64,000 bases of DNA from Cognatilysobacter bugurensis. GTDB taxonomy: Bacteria > Pseudomonadota > Gammaproteobacteria > Xanthomonadales > Xanthomonadaceae. The stretch is taken from contig NZ_BMYD01000001.1 of assembly GCF_014652095.1 (NCBI RefSeq), positions 349,466-413,465 on the forward strand, given 5' to 3'. Under the pieces are notes generated by a model. That model was not told where the DNA came from. It ran no database searches and was given only the letters and a program-made list of their open reading frames with translations. The translations under genes and the position numbers were made by a program. The stretch's first letter is position 1, and each line of letters starts with the position of its first letter. Below are positions 17,017-25,270 of this stretch, piece by piece.

Positions 17017-18534
17017 GTGATCTTCATTCAGCAAGAGCACTTCATCCAGTCCGTCGCCGACGCGCTGCAGTACATCAGCTACTACCACCCGGTCGACTAC
17101 ATCAAGAACCTCGCCGCCGCGTACGAGCGCGAGGAGTCGCCGGCCGCGAAGGATGCGATCGCGCAGATCCTCATCAATTCGCGCATGTGCGCCGAGGGCC
17201 ACCGGCCGATCTGCCAGGACACCGGCATCGTCACCGTGTTCCTCGAGATCGGCATGGAGGTGCAGTGGGGCGGGGTGACCATGGGCGTGGAAGACATGGT
17301 CAACGAGGGCGTGCGCCGCGCGTACAACCACCCGGACAACAAGCTGCGCGCAAGCGTGCTCGCGGATCCGGCCGGCAAGCGCCAGAACACGAAGGACAAC
17401 ACGCCGGCCGTCGTGAACATGAAGGTCGTCCCGGGCAACACGGTCGACGTCATCGTCGCGGCGAAGGGCGGCGGCTCGGAGGCGAAGACCAAGTTCGCGA
17501 TGCTCAACCCGTCCGATTCGATCGTCGACTGGGTGCTCAAGACGGTGCCGACGATGGGCGCCGGCTGGTGCCCGCCGGGCATGCTCGGCATCGGCATCGG
17601 CGGCACCGCAGAGAAGGCGATGCTGCTCGCGAAAGAAGCGCTGATGGAGCCGATCGACATCACCGACCTGCAGGCGCGCGGGCCGAGCAATCGAGCCGAG
17701 GAACTGCGCCTGGAGCTGTACGAGAAGGTCAACGCGCTCGGCATCGGCGCGCAGGGCCTGGGCGGTTTGACCACGGTGCTCGACATCAAGGTCAAGGATT
17801 ACCCGACGCACGCGGCCAACCTGCCGGTCGCGATGATCCCCAACTGCGCCGCCACGCGCCATGCGCACTTCACCCTGGACGGCAGCGGCTCGGTGATGCT
17901 CGACCCGCCGTCGCTGTCCGACTGGCCGGAGCTGACGTACGACGCGAGCAAGGGCCGCCGCGTCGACCTCGATACGGTCACGCCCGAGGACGTTGCAAGC
18001 TGGAAGCCCGGCGAAGTGCTGCTGCTCAACGGCAAGCTGCTCACCGGCCGCGACGCCGCGCACAAGCGCATCGTCGACATGCTCAACCGGGGCGAGCCGC
18101 TGCCGGTCGATTTCCGCGGCCGCTTCATCTACTACGTCGGCCCGGTCGATCCGGTGCGCGACGAGGTCGTGGGCCCGGCCGGCCCGACCACGGCGACGCG
18201 CATGGACAAGTTCACCGCGCAGGTGCTCGAGCAGACCGGCCTGCTCGGCATGGTCGGCAAGGCCGAGCGCGGCCCGGCGGCGATCGACGCGATTCGCGAG
18301 CACCAGTCGGTCTACCTGATGGCCGTCGGCGGCGCGGCGTACCTCGTGTCGAAGGCGATCAAGCAGTCGCGCGTGGTCGGCTTCGCCGACCTCGGCATGG
18401 AGGCGATCTACGAGTTCACGGTCGAGGACATGCCGGTGACCGTCGCCGTCGACAGCCAGGGCGAATCGGTGCACCGCACCGGTCCGAAGGAATGGCAGGC
18501 GCGCATCGGCAAGATTCCGGTCGTGGTGGCCTGA
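17017..18534 (+). CDS. Class I (iron-sulfur) fumarate hydratase
   Basis: This 505-residue [4Fe-4S] fumarase converts fumarate to malate in the TCA cycle. Expected cluster ligands are visible at Cys66 (RPICQDTG), Cys185 (GWCPPG) and Cys277 (IPNCAATRH), matching Cys105, Cys224 and Cys318 of the E. coli class I enzyme by motif. The C-terminal half carries the GPTTATRMDKF and GPAAIDAI regions of the beta domain. Translation starts at GTG 17017; the ORF has no better start. Class I fumarases are oxygen-sensitive and fast. It is monocistronic between unrelated neighbours. Confidence 0.95.
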   Translation: MIFIQQEHFIQSVADALQYISYYHPVDYIKNLAAAYEREESPAAKDAIAQILINSRMCAEGHRPICQDTGIVTVFLEIGMEVQWGGVTMGVEDMVNEGVRRAYNHPDNKLRASVLADPAGKRQNTKDNTPAVVNMKVVPGNTVDVIVAAKGGGSEAKTKFAMLNPSDSIVDWVLKTVPTMGAGWCPPGMLGIGIGGTAEKAMLLAKEALMEPIDITDLQARGPSNRAEELRLELYEKVNALGIGAQGLGGLTTVLDIKVKDYPTHAANLPVAMIPNCAATRHAHFTLDGSGSVMLDPPSLSDWPELTYDASKGRRVDLDTVTPEDVASWKPGEVLLLNGKLLTGRDAAHKRIVDMLNRGEPLPVDFRGRFIYYVGPVDPVRDEVVGPAGPTTATRMDKFTAQVLEQTGLLGMVGKAERGPAAIDAIREHQSVYLMAVGGAAYLVSKAIKQSRVVGFADLGMEAIYEFTVEDMPVTVAVDSQGESVHRTGPKEWQARIGKIPVVVA

Positions 18535-18713
18535 CGGCACTAGGGCATCCGGCGCGCATGCATCACGGGAGCGGTGTGGCCGCTCCTCGTGCCGCGCGCC
18601 TCGCCACAGTGTGACCGCACGGCGCGGGGCGGGCAGCCCGCCAGCGGGACAAGCCGACGCTGAAGTGGCAGGCACGGGGCGACGCGACATGCGCCAGCGC
18701 CGCGCACGCACGC

Positions 18714-19670
18714 TCAGAGCATCGAAACCAGCCGATCGACGATACCGCGCGTTGTTGGGCGCGCCAGGTAGTCGCGCGCCAGCGTCTCGAGCGCGAGCAG
18801 GTTCGTGTCGCTCGTGTCGTCCAGGTCGTCGAGGCCGACGACGAGTTCGGTCTGCAGCCGGAAGTAGCCGTCGCCGACGAGCTGGTGCGCGATGTAGTCG
18901 ACCGAGTCGCTGCTCGCGTCGAAGAGCACGTCGATGATCGGGATCGCCCATTCGAGCGCGCCCCATTCGCGCGCCGATGCGAGGTCGATCGCGCGGTTGC
19001 GCTCGCCGCTGCCGACCGACAGCACCACGAGCTCGCCGCTGCGGTCGACACGCTTGTCCTTGCGCAGCGCCTCGGCGATTGCGCAGGTCGTGGGATTGTT
19101 CGCCACCACGCCGCCGTCGATGAGGGCGTGCAGCCGGCCATTGAACGTTATCCCGTGTGCGGGGAAGTACGTCGGAGCGGCCGACGACGCGCGGCACACC
19201 TCCCACACCGGCAGCTGGGCGTGCTCCGGCTTGAAGCTCTTGAAGATGACCGGCCGGCGGCCGATCGTGTCGTAGGCCGTGACCAGCGTCGGCTTGGCAA
19301 GGTCGCCCATCCGCGCCGTGCCGAACACGTCTTGCAACACGCGCTCGAGCCCGCGCCCGTCGTAGCGCGGTGCGGACGTGCCGTGCTCGAACGTGCGACC
19401 CAAGCGCGACCACAGGCGTCGTGCAATGCCCGGAAATATCGTGTGCCGATGCACGCGATACAGCTCGGCAATGTGGGCGGGCGGCAGGCCAAGGCCCAGC
19501 GCGCAGGCGATCATTGCCCCTGTCGAGCTGCCGGCGAACAGGTCGAACCGATCCCTCAGGCCGCCCTTGCCGGCAGCCGCGAGCGCAGCATCAACGTTCT
19601 CGAGCCAGCGGCAGGTGACCAGCCCGCGGATGCCGCCGCCGTCCAGCGAAAGAATGCGCCTCGCCTGCAT
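18714..19670 (-). CDS. Patatin-like phospholipase
   Basis: This 318-residue lipid acyl hydrolase has the patatin fold. The oxyanion loop DGGGIRG is at 10-16, the nucleophile elbow GSSTG at 47-51 has Ser49 as the active residue, and the dyad Asp185 sits in DGG. There is no signal peptide, so it acts from the cytoplasm. It lies 24 bp behind the cardiolipin synthase gene on the same strand with its own GGAG ribosome-binding site, so the two are co-transcribed. A role in phospholipid turnover is inferred from this pairing. Confidence 0.92.
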   Translation of the reverse strand: MQARRILSLDGGGIRGLVTCRWLENVDAALAAAGKGGLRDRFDLFAGSSTGAMIACALGLGLPPAHIAELYRVHRHTIFPGIARRLWSRLGRTFEHGTSAPRYDGRGLERVLQDVFGTARMGDLAKPTLVTAYDTIGRRPVIFKSFKPEHAQLPVWEVCRASSAAPTYFPAHGITFNGRLHALIDGGVVANNPTTCAIAEALRKDKRVDRSGELVVLSVGSGERNRAIDLASAREWGALEWAIPIIDVLFDASSDSVDYIAHQLVGDGYFRLQTELVVGLDDLDDTSDTNLLALETLARDYLARPTTRGIVDRLVSML

Positions 19671-19694
19671 GTCACGCTCCTTGTGGTTCGAAAG

Positions 19695-20966
19695 CTACAG
19701 CTGCGATCGGAAGGGCTGGACCAGCTGCTCGAAGATGCGCCGTCGCAGCGGTCTACGTTTCCAATCGTCGTAGGTATACGCCTCCGCGCGTTGCAGGTCC
19801 GTTTCGTAGATCGCGGACATCTGCGCGGCGAATTCCGCGTCGTAGATATTCAGGCTTGCCTCGTCGTTGAGACGGAACGAGCGCCGGTCGAAATTCGTCG
19901 AGCCCACCGACACCATCGCGCCGTCGACGATCAGCATCTTGAGATGCAGCATCGTGGGGCAGTAGTGGTAGATCTCGATCCCGGCCAGCAGCAGCTCGCC
20001 CAGGCACGTCTTCGACGCGATCTTCACCGAGATCGAGTCGATGTACATACCCGGCACCAGCACGCGCACGCGCACACCGCGCTCGCGCGCGTCGATCAGT
20101 GCCTTGCGCATTAGATGGTCGGGCACGAAGTACGCGGCGCACAGGTCGATCGTGCGCTGCGCCGCCGCGATCGACATCAGGTACATCAGGTGCATGCTCT
20201 CGCTGCCGCCGGCGGGGGAGGAGATGAACATGTGCGCCGGGCTATTGCCCGCAGGCTCCAGCGGCGGGAAGTAGTCCTCTCCGTTGAGGACGACGCCGGT
20301 GGTCTTGATCCAGTTGTCGTTGAACGCGGCCTGCACCTGCGCAACCACCGGGCCCTCGATGCGGAAGTGCATGTCCCGCCAGTGGTCGCTGTCCTGCGCA
20401 TGCCCCAGCCACGGATCCGCGATGCCCACGCCGCCGGTGAACGCCACGACGCCGTCGATGATCAGCAACTTTCGGTGCGTGCGGTTGTTGAGACGGCTCA
20501 GGCTGTACCAGCGCAGCGGCCGGTAGTGGTGCAGCTCGACGCCTGCGGACTGCATGCAGTCCAGCAGTTCGTCGTCCATCTTGAATGCGCCGGCCCAGTC
20601 CACGGTGACATGGACGGCGACACCCGCCCGCGCCCGCTCGGCCAGCGCTTCCGCCACTTCGGTGCCGATGTGGCCGGCCCAGTAAATGTAGGTCTCGAAC
20701 GTGATCGTCCGCTGCGCGCCGCGGATGGCCTCGAGCATGGCGGGGAAGATCTCGTCCCCGTTCTGCAGCGCGACGACGCGATTTCCCGGGAGAATCGCCG
20801 GGCCGAGCAGCACCGACATTTCGCGCAGGAACTGCTCATCCTCGGTCGCGTAGCGATGCGCGATCCGGCGTTGAAGTTTGCGTTCGGGCGCGGCGACGTT
20901 GAGTGCGATGAGCACGACCAGCACGGTCACCAGCACGGTCGCAACGATCGTCGACAGCATGGGCAC
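19695..20966 (-). CDS. Cardiolipin synthase / phospholipase D family protein
   Basis: This 423-residue enzyme of the phospholipase D superfamily has one N-terminal membrane anchor (about 5-25). Two intact HKD motifs are present: His164-Lys166-Asp171 and His341-Lys343-Asp348. Members make cardiolipin from phosphatidylglycerol. The length, single N-terminal helix and first-motif context fit the ClsA/ClsB group; which subgroup is not settled. It is the first gene of an operon with the patatin-like phospholipase. Confidence 0.9.
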   Translation of the reverse strand: MPMLSTIVATVLVTVLVVLIALNVAAPERKLQRRIAHRYATEDEQFLREMSVLLGPAILPGNRVVALQNGDEIFPAMLEAIRGAQRTITFETYIYWAGHIGTEVAEALAERARAGVAVHVTVDWAGAFKMDDELLDCMQSAGVELHHYRPLRWYSLSRLNNRTHRKLLIIDGVVAFTGGVGIADPWLGHAQDSDHWRDMHFRIEGPVVAQVQAAFNDNWIKTTGVVLNGEDYFPPLEPAGNSPAHMFISSPAGGSESMHLMYLMSIAAAQRTIDLCAAYFVPDHLMRKALIDARERGVRVRVLVPGMYIDSISVKIASKTCLGELLLAGIEIYHYCPTMLHLKMLIVDGAMVSVGSTNFDRRSFRLNDEASLNIYDAEFAAQMSAIYETDLQRAEAYTYDDWKRRPLRRRIFEQLVQPFRSQL

Positions 20967-21069
20967 GGCTCCAGCGGCTCACACGGCCGCCAAACGCTAC
21001 TGTGGCGCTGGCTCGACCAAAGGGATGTGAAGTGCCGCCTGGGTCACGGCCGCTCGCGTCGCACGCGCG

Positions 21070-21555
21070 TCAGACGAACCACGCAAACGCGAACAGCCCA
21101 AGCATCGCGAATGCGAGCCCGATCTTGAGCGCGACACCGAGCAGGATGCCGAACCACGTGCCGAAGCCCACCTTCGCCGCCTGGCCGACCTGGCGGCCGT
21201 GAATCAGCTCGCCCACGAGCGCGCCCGCGAACGGGCCGACGATCAGGCCCGGGATCCCCAAGAACAGCCCCGCAAACGTGCCGACGACCGCACCGATCAG
21301 TGCAAGCCGGCTGGCGCCGACGCGCTTGGCCCCCATCGCCGTCGCGACGAGGTCGACGCCGAGGGAGACGACGGTCATCACACCGAGTATCACCAGCGTT
21401 ACGGTCCCGACCTGTTCGAAGCCGTCGGCCCACGCCGCGAGCAACAGGCCCGCGAAGATGACCGGGACGCCGGGCAGGGCAGGGAGCACGATGCCCGCCA
21501 GTCCGACCAGGACGAGAAGTGCCGCCACCGCGTACCACACGACCTGCAAGTCCAT
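21070..21555 (-). CDS. DUF456 membrane protein
   Basis: This 161-residue, highly hydrophobic inner-membrane protein matches the DUF456 family, with GIVLPALPGVPVIFAGLLL near its start and two glycine-rich segments (GAVVGTFAGLFLGIPGLIVGPFAGALVGEL) in the middle. About four to five membrane segments are likely. Function is unknown. I start at ATG 21555, preceded by GAGGATG. It is divergent from the cold-shock gene. Confidence 0.85.
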   Translation of the reverse strand: MDLQVVWYAVAALLVLVGLAGIVLPALPGVPVIFAGLLLAAWADGFEQVGTVTLVILGVMTVVSLGVDLVATAMGAKRVGASRLALIGAVVGTFAGLFLGIPGLIVGPFAGALVGELIHGRQVGQAAKVGFGTWFGILLGVALKIGLAFAMLGLFAFAWFV

Positions 21556-21765
21556 CGCATCCTCGCGAATGAAGGGGGCCACGGCCCGATTGCAATTCGA
21601 ACAGGCGACCGTTACGTTGCCTGCGCTGTTGTTGCCAAGGGTCACCCTGAATCGTGGCCCGATGCGGATGATCGTTGATCGCTACATCGTTGCACCGCTT
21701 CCTCCTTGCAACCAGCATGCGGCGACCGCCGCGCATTCCAACGCAACGTTACAAGGAGAAGGTCA

Positions 21766-21975
21766 ATGTCGAACCGTGAAACCGGAACGGTCAAGTGGTT
21801 CAACGATGCCAAGGGCTTCGGCTTCATCAGCCGCCAGAGCGGTGAAGACGTGTTCGTGCATTTCCGCGCCATCGAGAGCCAGGGCTTCAAGAGCCTGCAG
21901 GAAGGTCAGCAGGTCAGCTTCACTGTGGCGCAGGGCCAGAAGGGCCTGCAAGCCGAGTCCGTGCAGCCGTTGTAA
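21766..21975 (+). CDS. Cold-shock protein of the CspA family
   Basis: This 69-residue single OB-fold protein binds single-stranded RNA and DNA. Both RNA-binding motifs are intact: KGFGFI at 16-21 and DVFVHF at 27-32. An AAGGAGAAGG ribosome-binding region at 21753-21762 precedes the ATG. The 210-bp gap upstream leaves room for a long 5' leader as is usual for csp genes, but I cannot define its folding. Members are often constitutive as well as cold-induced. Confidence 0.96.
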   Translation: MSNRETGTVKWFNDAKGFGFISRQSGEDVFVHFRAIESQGFKSLQEGQQVSFTVAQGQKGLQAESVQPL

Positions 21976-22036
21976 CGATCGCTCGGCTGGGTGGGGAAAC
22001 CGGGCTGCGGCCGGGTTTGCCACGTGCGTAAACGAA

Positions 22037-22062
22037 GAACGGCCCGCCGAAGCGGGCCGTTC
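22037..22062. terminator. Hairpin terminator between the cold-shock and glycine-zipper genes
   Basis: A perfect 11-bp stem (GAACGGCCCGC / GCGGGCCGTTC) with a CGAA tetraloop lies between two convergent genes. On the minus strand it is followed by a T-rich stretch (TTCGTTT), so it serves the glycine-zipper gene at least. Confidence 0.65.
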
Positions 22063-22084
22063 GTTCAACACGAGGCACTTGAAC

Positions 22085-22585
22085 TCAACGCAACCAGGCA
22101 CGCCCGTTTGCGACGCGGACGTACGACCCCTCACGGACGCCGCCGAGATCGTTCTGGGTCACGACCGTGACGCGTCCATCGTTCATGCGCACGTGCACGT
22201 TGTACGTGGCACCGGCGACATTGCGTTGGATCGCGTTGCCGGCGAGGGCACCCGCTGCCGCGCCAGCAACGGTGGCGGTGTTGCGGCGGCCGTCGCTCTT
22301 GTCTTCGGCGATCTCACGGCCTGCCGCCGCGCCGACCAAGCCGCCGATCACGGCGCCTGCCGCGTTCGGCACCGCGCTGCCACCGGACTGCTCGATGCGC
22401 ACGACGGTGCCGCAGTCATAACAGCTCGTGTTGGATGCGCCGTAGCCGCCGGCCGATGCGCCGTAACCGCCGCCCGAGGCGCCGTATCCCGACGCGCCGA
22501 CACCGGCGCCGCCGTGCGTTGCACAGCCGGACAATGCGAGCGTGGAAGCAAACGCGATGCCAGCCAAACGAATACCCGTCTTCAT
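22085..22585 (-). CDS. Glycine-zipper lipoprotein (SlyB/17-kDa antigen-like)
   Basis: This 166-residue outer-membrane lipoprotein has a lipobox LALSGC with Cys21. A Gly/Tyr/Ala/Ser repeat region of about 35 residues follows, then a cluster of two Cys (CYDC), and then the glycine-zipper membrane-associated region (GAVIGGLVGAAAGREI and GAAAGALAGNAI). A C-terminal beta-rich domain ends at GRAWLR. A strong AGGAGG precedes ATG 22585. SlyB-type lipoproteins support outer-membrane integrity. Confidence 0.88.
   Translation of the reverse strand: MKTGIRLAGIAFASTLALSGCATHGGAGVGASGYGASGGGYGASAGGYGASNTSCYDCGTVVRIEQSGGSAVPNAAGAVIGGLVGAAAGREIAEDKSDGRRNTATVAGAAAGALAGNAIQRNVAGATYNVHVRMNDGRVTVVTQNDLGGVREGSYVRVANGRAWLR
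22433..22501 (-). repeat. Gly-Tyr-Gly-Ala-Ser coding repeat
   Basis: Within the glycine-zipper lipoprotein gene, four near-identical units encode GxGAS or GYGAS separated by Gly or Ala. The DNA shows the same periodicity. The number of units probably varies by slippage. Confidence 0.6.
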
Positions 22586-22689
22586 GGGACCTCCTGCAGT
22601 GGAGCGGCGGTGCATCCGCCACGCGCCGCCACGCTAGGCGCGGCCTCGTGAATGCGTCATCAACCGAACCGCCTGCGTGCGGACGCCGT

Positions 22690-23136
22690 TCAGCTGCCGC
22701 GGAAGTCCTGATGGCAGGCCTTGCACGCCTCGCGCACGTTCTGCACCGTTGCGCTGAGGCCCGGGCAGTTCATCGGAGGCGATGCCAGCGCATTGTCGAC
22801 CGCGGCACGCATGCTGCTCGCATGCTGCATGTAACGCGCGTCGTCGCGCAGGTCCGGGAACGCGGGCTCGAGGTCATCCGCCAGCGCGCGCAGCGTGCGC
22901 AGGTGAGGCAGCGTGTCCGTTGCCGCACAGCGGTTGCTCTCGATGTTGGCCGCAAGCTCGTTCACGTGCCACTGCTGCACCCGCATCACGGCCTGGTCGA
23001 AGTGGTCCTGTCGCGCCTCGATCGCGCGCAGCGCCATGGTGGTCGCAATCGCGCCGACGAGCAGGCCGACCAGGAACAATGCCAAGTAGCGACGGGCCTG
23101 GGTCGAGCGGGACATGGAAGGGGTTTCGGTACTCAT
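22690..23136 (-). CDS. Membrane-anchored cytochrome c'-like protein
   Basis: This 148-residue protein has one N-terminal membrane helix (about 17-39) and then an all-helical periplasmic domain. The haem-binding motif CKACH is at residues 138-142, ten residues from the C-terminus, which is the placement seen in cytochrome c' and c-556 four-helix proteins. Cys70 and Cys124 may form a disulfide. It should bind one covalent haem in the periplasm and could bind NO or carry electrons. It is upstream of, and on the same strand as, the glycine-zipper lipoprotein gene (104-bp gap). Confidence 0.75.
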   Translation of the reverse strand: MSTETPSMSRSTQARRYLALFLVGLLVGAIATTMALRAIEARQDHFDQAVMRVQQWHVNELAANIESNRCAATDTLPHLRTLRALADDLEPAFPDLRDDARYMQHASSMRAAVDNALASPPMNCPGLSATVQNVREACKACHQDFRGS

Positions 23137-23227
23137 CGCGGCACTCCCTGCGGGCTACCGCCGCACCTTAGCACGCACCTCCAAACGGTCGTTTGCACGC
23201 GTCGGGCGGCTGCGCAGCGCGCACGAT

Positions 23228-23233
23228 TACAAT
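23228..23233 (+). promoter_or_regulatory. Candidate -10 box placing the transcript start at the tcdA ATG
   Basis: TACAAT ends 6 nt before the tcdA ATG at 23240. If it is used, the transcript would start at or next to the A of the start codon, giving a leaderless mRNA. No Shine-Dalgarno sequence is present before this ATG, which agrees. Confidence 0.4.
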
Positions 23234-23239
23234 GCGCAC

Positions 23240-24085
23240 ATGAGCAATCACGCACAAGATCCGGCCTGGCAGGAGCGTTTTTCAGGCATCGACCGACTCT
23301 ATGGTGCAGGCACGTACGCGCGCCTTGCACAGTGCCGCGTCGCCGTGGTCGGCATGGGCGGCGTCGGGTCGTGGCTCGTCGAATCGCTCGCGCGCAGCGG
23401 AGTGGGCCACATCACGCTCATCGATGCCGACGACATCTGTGTGTCGAACACCAATCGTCAGCTGCCTGCGCTCGCGGGGCAGTACGGGCGTGCGAAGGTC
23501 GACGCGATGGCCGAACGTTGCCGTGCGATCAATCCGCAGATCGATGTCGACCCGGTCGCGAGCTTTCTCACGGCCAGTAACATCGAGGCGCTGCTCGACC
23601 GAGGCTTCGACCTGGTGCTCGACGCCTGCGACAGCTTCCGGAGCAAGGTGGAGCTCATCGCGTGGTGCCGCCGCCGCAAGCTGCCGATCGTTGTCGTCGG
23701 CTCAGCCGGCGGACGGACCGACTCGACACTCGTCCGCATCCGCGATCTATCGCGCACCGAGCACGACGCGATGCTTGCGTTGATCCGCAAGAAGCTGCGC
23801 AGCGAGTTCAATTTCCCCAAAAACGCGGGGCGCTATTTCAGCGTGCCGGCGGTGTATTCGCTCGAGAACGTGCGCTATCCGCAGGCGGACGGAACCGTCT
23901 GTGGCGTTCGTCCAAGCGCAGGGCCGGATGCGGCGCTCAAGCTCGATTGCGGCACCGGACTCGGTGCGGCGACACACATCACCGGCGCATTTGCCTTCGT
24001 TGCCGCCGGGAAGGCGATCGAGTTGCTGCTCAAGGTGCGCGCGAAGGTCGAGGTCGGCGGCGACGCGCGCTCTCAGGACGCCTGA
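23240..24085 (+). CDS. tcdA: tRNA threonylcarbamoyladenosine dehydratase TcdA
   Basis: This 281-residue E1-like (ThiF/MoeB) enzyme uses ATP to cyclise t6A37 of tRNA to ct6A. The nucleotide-binding glycine loop GMGGVGSW is at about 38-45, and IDADDICVSNTNRQ is the typical ATP-site motif. The Asp and Arg finger residues of the family are present, and the C-terminal TGAFAFVAAGKAIE region matches CsdL/TcdA. Length fits. The ATG at 23240 is preferred to upstream in-frame starts that would add an unrelated 42-residue extension. It is convergent with tatD. Confidence 0.93.
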   Translation: MSNHAQDPAWQERFSGIDRLYGAGTYARLAQCRVAVVGMGGVGSWLVESLARSGVGHITLIDADDICVSNTNRQLPALAGQYGRAKVDAMAERCRAINPQIDVDPVASFLTASNIEALLDRGFDLVLDACDSFRSKVELIAWCRRRKLPIVVVGSAGGRTDSTLVRIRDLSRTEHDAMLALIRKKLRSEFNFPKNAGRYFSVPAVYSLENVRYPQADGTVCGVRPSAGPDAALKLDCGTGLGAATHITGAFAFVAAGKAIELLLKVRAKVEVGGDARSQDA

Positions 24086-24106
24086 AGTGTGTTGCCGCGG
24101 GTCAGG

Positions 24107-24895
24107 TCAGGTGACGCGTTGTCGAACCTCCGCGGCGTTCAATGCGAACAATCGCTCCGCATTCGCAGTCGTGACGGCTGCAATGCGCTCGACGGCCTCG
24201 TTGCGGAGCCGGGCGATCGTCGCCGCAACGAACGGCAGATGCATCCCCTCGTTGCGCTCGCCGCGGTGGCAACAGTCCGGTTGATCCGGCGCGTCTGTTT
24301 CGAGCACCAGCCACTCCAGCGGTACATCCGCAGCAAGTCGGCGCAAGCGGTTCGCGCGTTCGTACGTCACGGGGCCTCCGAGACCTAGCAGGAACCCCAG
24401 CTTCGCGAGCGCCTCGGCCTGCTGCAGGCTGCCCGAAAAGCTGTGCACCACGCCGCGCAGACCGCCCACACGGCGCAGCGCCGCAATCGCCGCGTCCACC
24501 GCGCGGCGCGCGTGCACGATCACAGGCAGGTCGAACTCCCGCGCGAGCCGCAGTTGGGCGTCGAACAGCCGGCTCTGCCGGTCGCGATCCAGGCTGTCGA
24601 CGAAAAAATCGAGACCGCACTCTCCAACGGCCACTGGCCGTTCGCGCGCGAGCCAATCGCGCAGGCTGTCGACGTCGCAATCCCTGTGTGCGTCGAGAAA
24701 CATCGGGTGCAGGCCGTAGGCAGGGAAAAGCCCCTCGTGTTCCTGGCAGACCTCGCGCAACCGCGGCCATCCGGCGGCGTCAATCGCCGGCACCACGTGG
24801 CGCAGCACACCCGCTGCCGACGCGCGATCGAGCACAGCGCCGCGGTCCGCGTCGAACGCGTCGACGTCAACGTGGCTGTGGGTGTCGACGTACAC
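24107..24895 (-). CDS. TatD family hydrolase / DNase
   Basis: This 262-residue metal-dependent TIM-barrel hydrolase carries the opening HxH at residues 6-8 (THSHVD), GECGLDFF with its metal-binding Glu, VIVHAR, VHSFSGS and the closing LETDAPDQP with the metal-binding Asp. Members are 3'-5' exonucleases or deoxyribonucleases. It starts at GTG 24895, 4 bp after the stop of the small DUF6116-like gene, so the two are co-transcribed. Confidence 0.93.
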   Translation of the reverse strand: MYVDTHSHVDVDAFDADRGAVLDRASAAGVLRHVVPAIDAAGWPRLREVCQEHEGLFPAYGLHPMFLDAHRDCDVDSLRDWLARERPVAVGECGLDFFVDSLDRDRQSRLFDAQLRLAREFDLPVIVHARRAVDAAIAALRRVGGLRGVVHSFSGSLQQAEALAKLGFLLGLGGPVTYERANRLRRLAADVPLEWLVLETDAPDQPDCCHRGERNEGMHLPFVAATIARLRNEAVERIAAVTTANAERLFALNAAEVRQRVT

Positions 24896-24899
24896 CGGC

Positions 24900-25109
24900 T
24901 CAGCGGTCCGGCGTGACGTCGATCGGCTCGCGCGCCTGCTTGCGGCTCGCGAGCCATGCAGTTGCGAGGCCGAGGACGATCTCGTCGACGAGCGGGATCG
25001 GGTCGGGCAGCAGCACGCTGATGGCGAACGCGATCAACGTCAGCTTGAACAGCGTCGGATGACGCAGCCGACGCACGCGACTGAGCAGTGGAAGCACGAG
25101 AAAGCGCAT
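24900..25109 (-). CDS. Small DUF6116-like membrane protein
   Basis: This 69-residue protein has one clear membrane helix (about 16-55: HPTLFKLTLIAFAISVLL followed by PDPIPLVDEIVLGL). The PDPIPLVDE motif and the size match a xanthomonad family now listed as DUF6116, by recognition. Function is unknown. ATG 25109 is preferred over an upstream in-frame start. It is the first gene of the pair with tatD. Confidence 0.75.
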   Translation of the reverse strand: MRFLVLPLLSRVRRLRHPTLFKLTLIAFAISVLLPDPIPLVDEIVLGLATAWLASRKQAREPIDVTPDR

Positions 25110-25270
25110 CTGGAATCCCCGGCATACAGAAGCCAAGGACGCTATCACGCAGGCCTCGGTTCATTCTGACGACAGCTTGACGTTAAAAATTCGGGTGCCC
25201 GTTCAGCTTCGCAGTGCTCGAATGCGGCCGTACCCTCAACAAGCCGCCAGCGCGGACGCAGGAGCTTCAT

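Noticed and set aside
18565-18592. Inverted repeat after the fumarase gene
   Set aside because: The stem (CACGGGAGCGG with CCGCTCCTCGTG) needs a bulge and lacks a T-run.
17002-19413. An 803-codon minus-strand frame spanning fumarase and part of the patatin gene
   Set aside because: It crosses two well-supported genes in other frames and has no domain.
18714-20966. Patatin phospholipase as a CBASS (CapV) defence effector
   Set aside because: CBASS needs a CD-NTase gene beside it. The neighbour is cardiolipin synthase, so a lipid-metabolism role is simpler.
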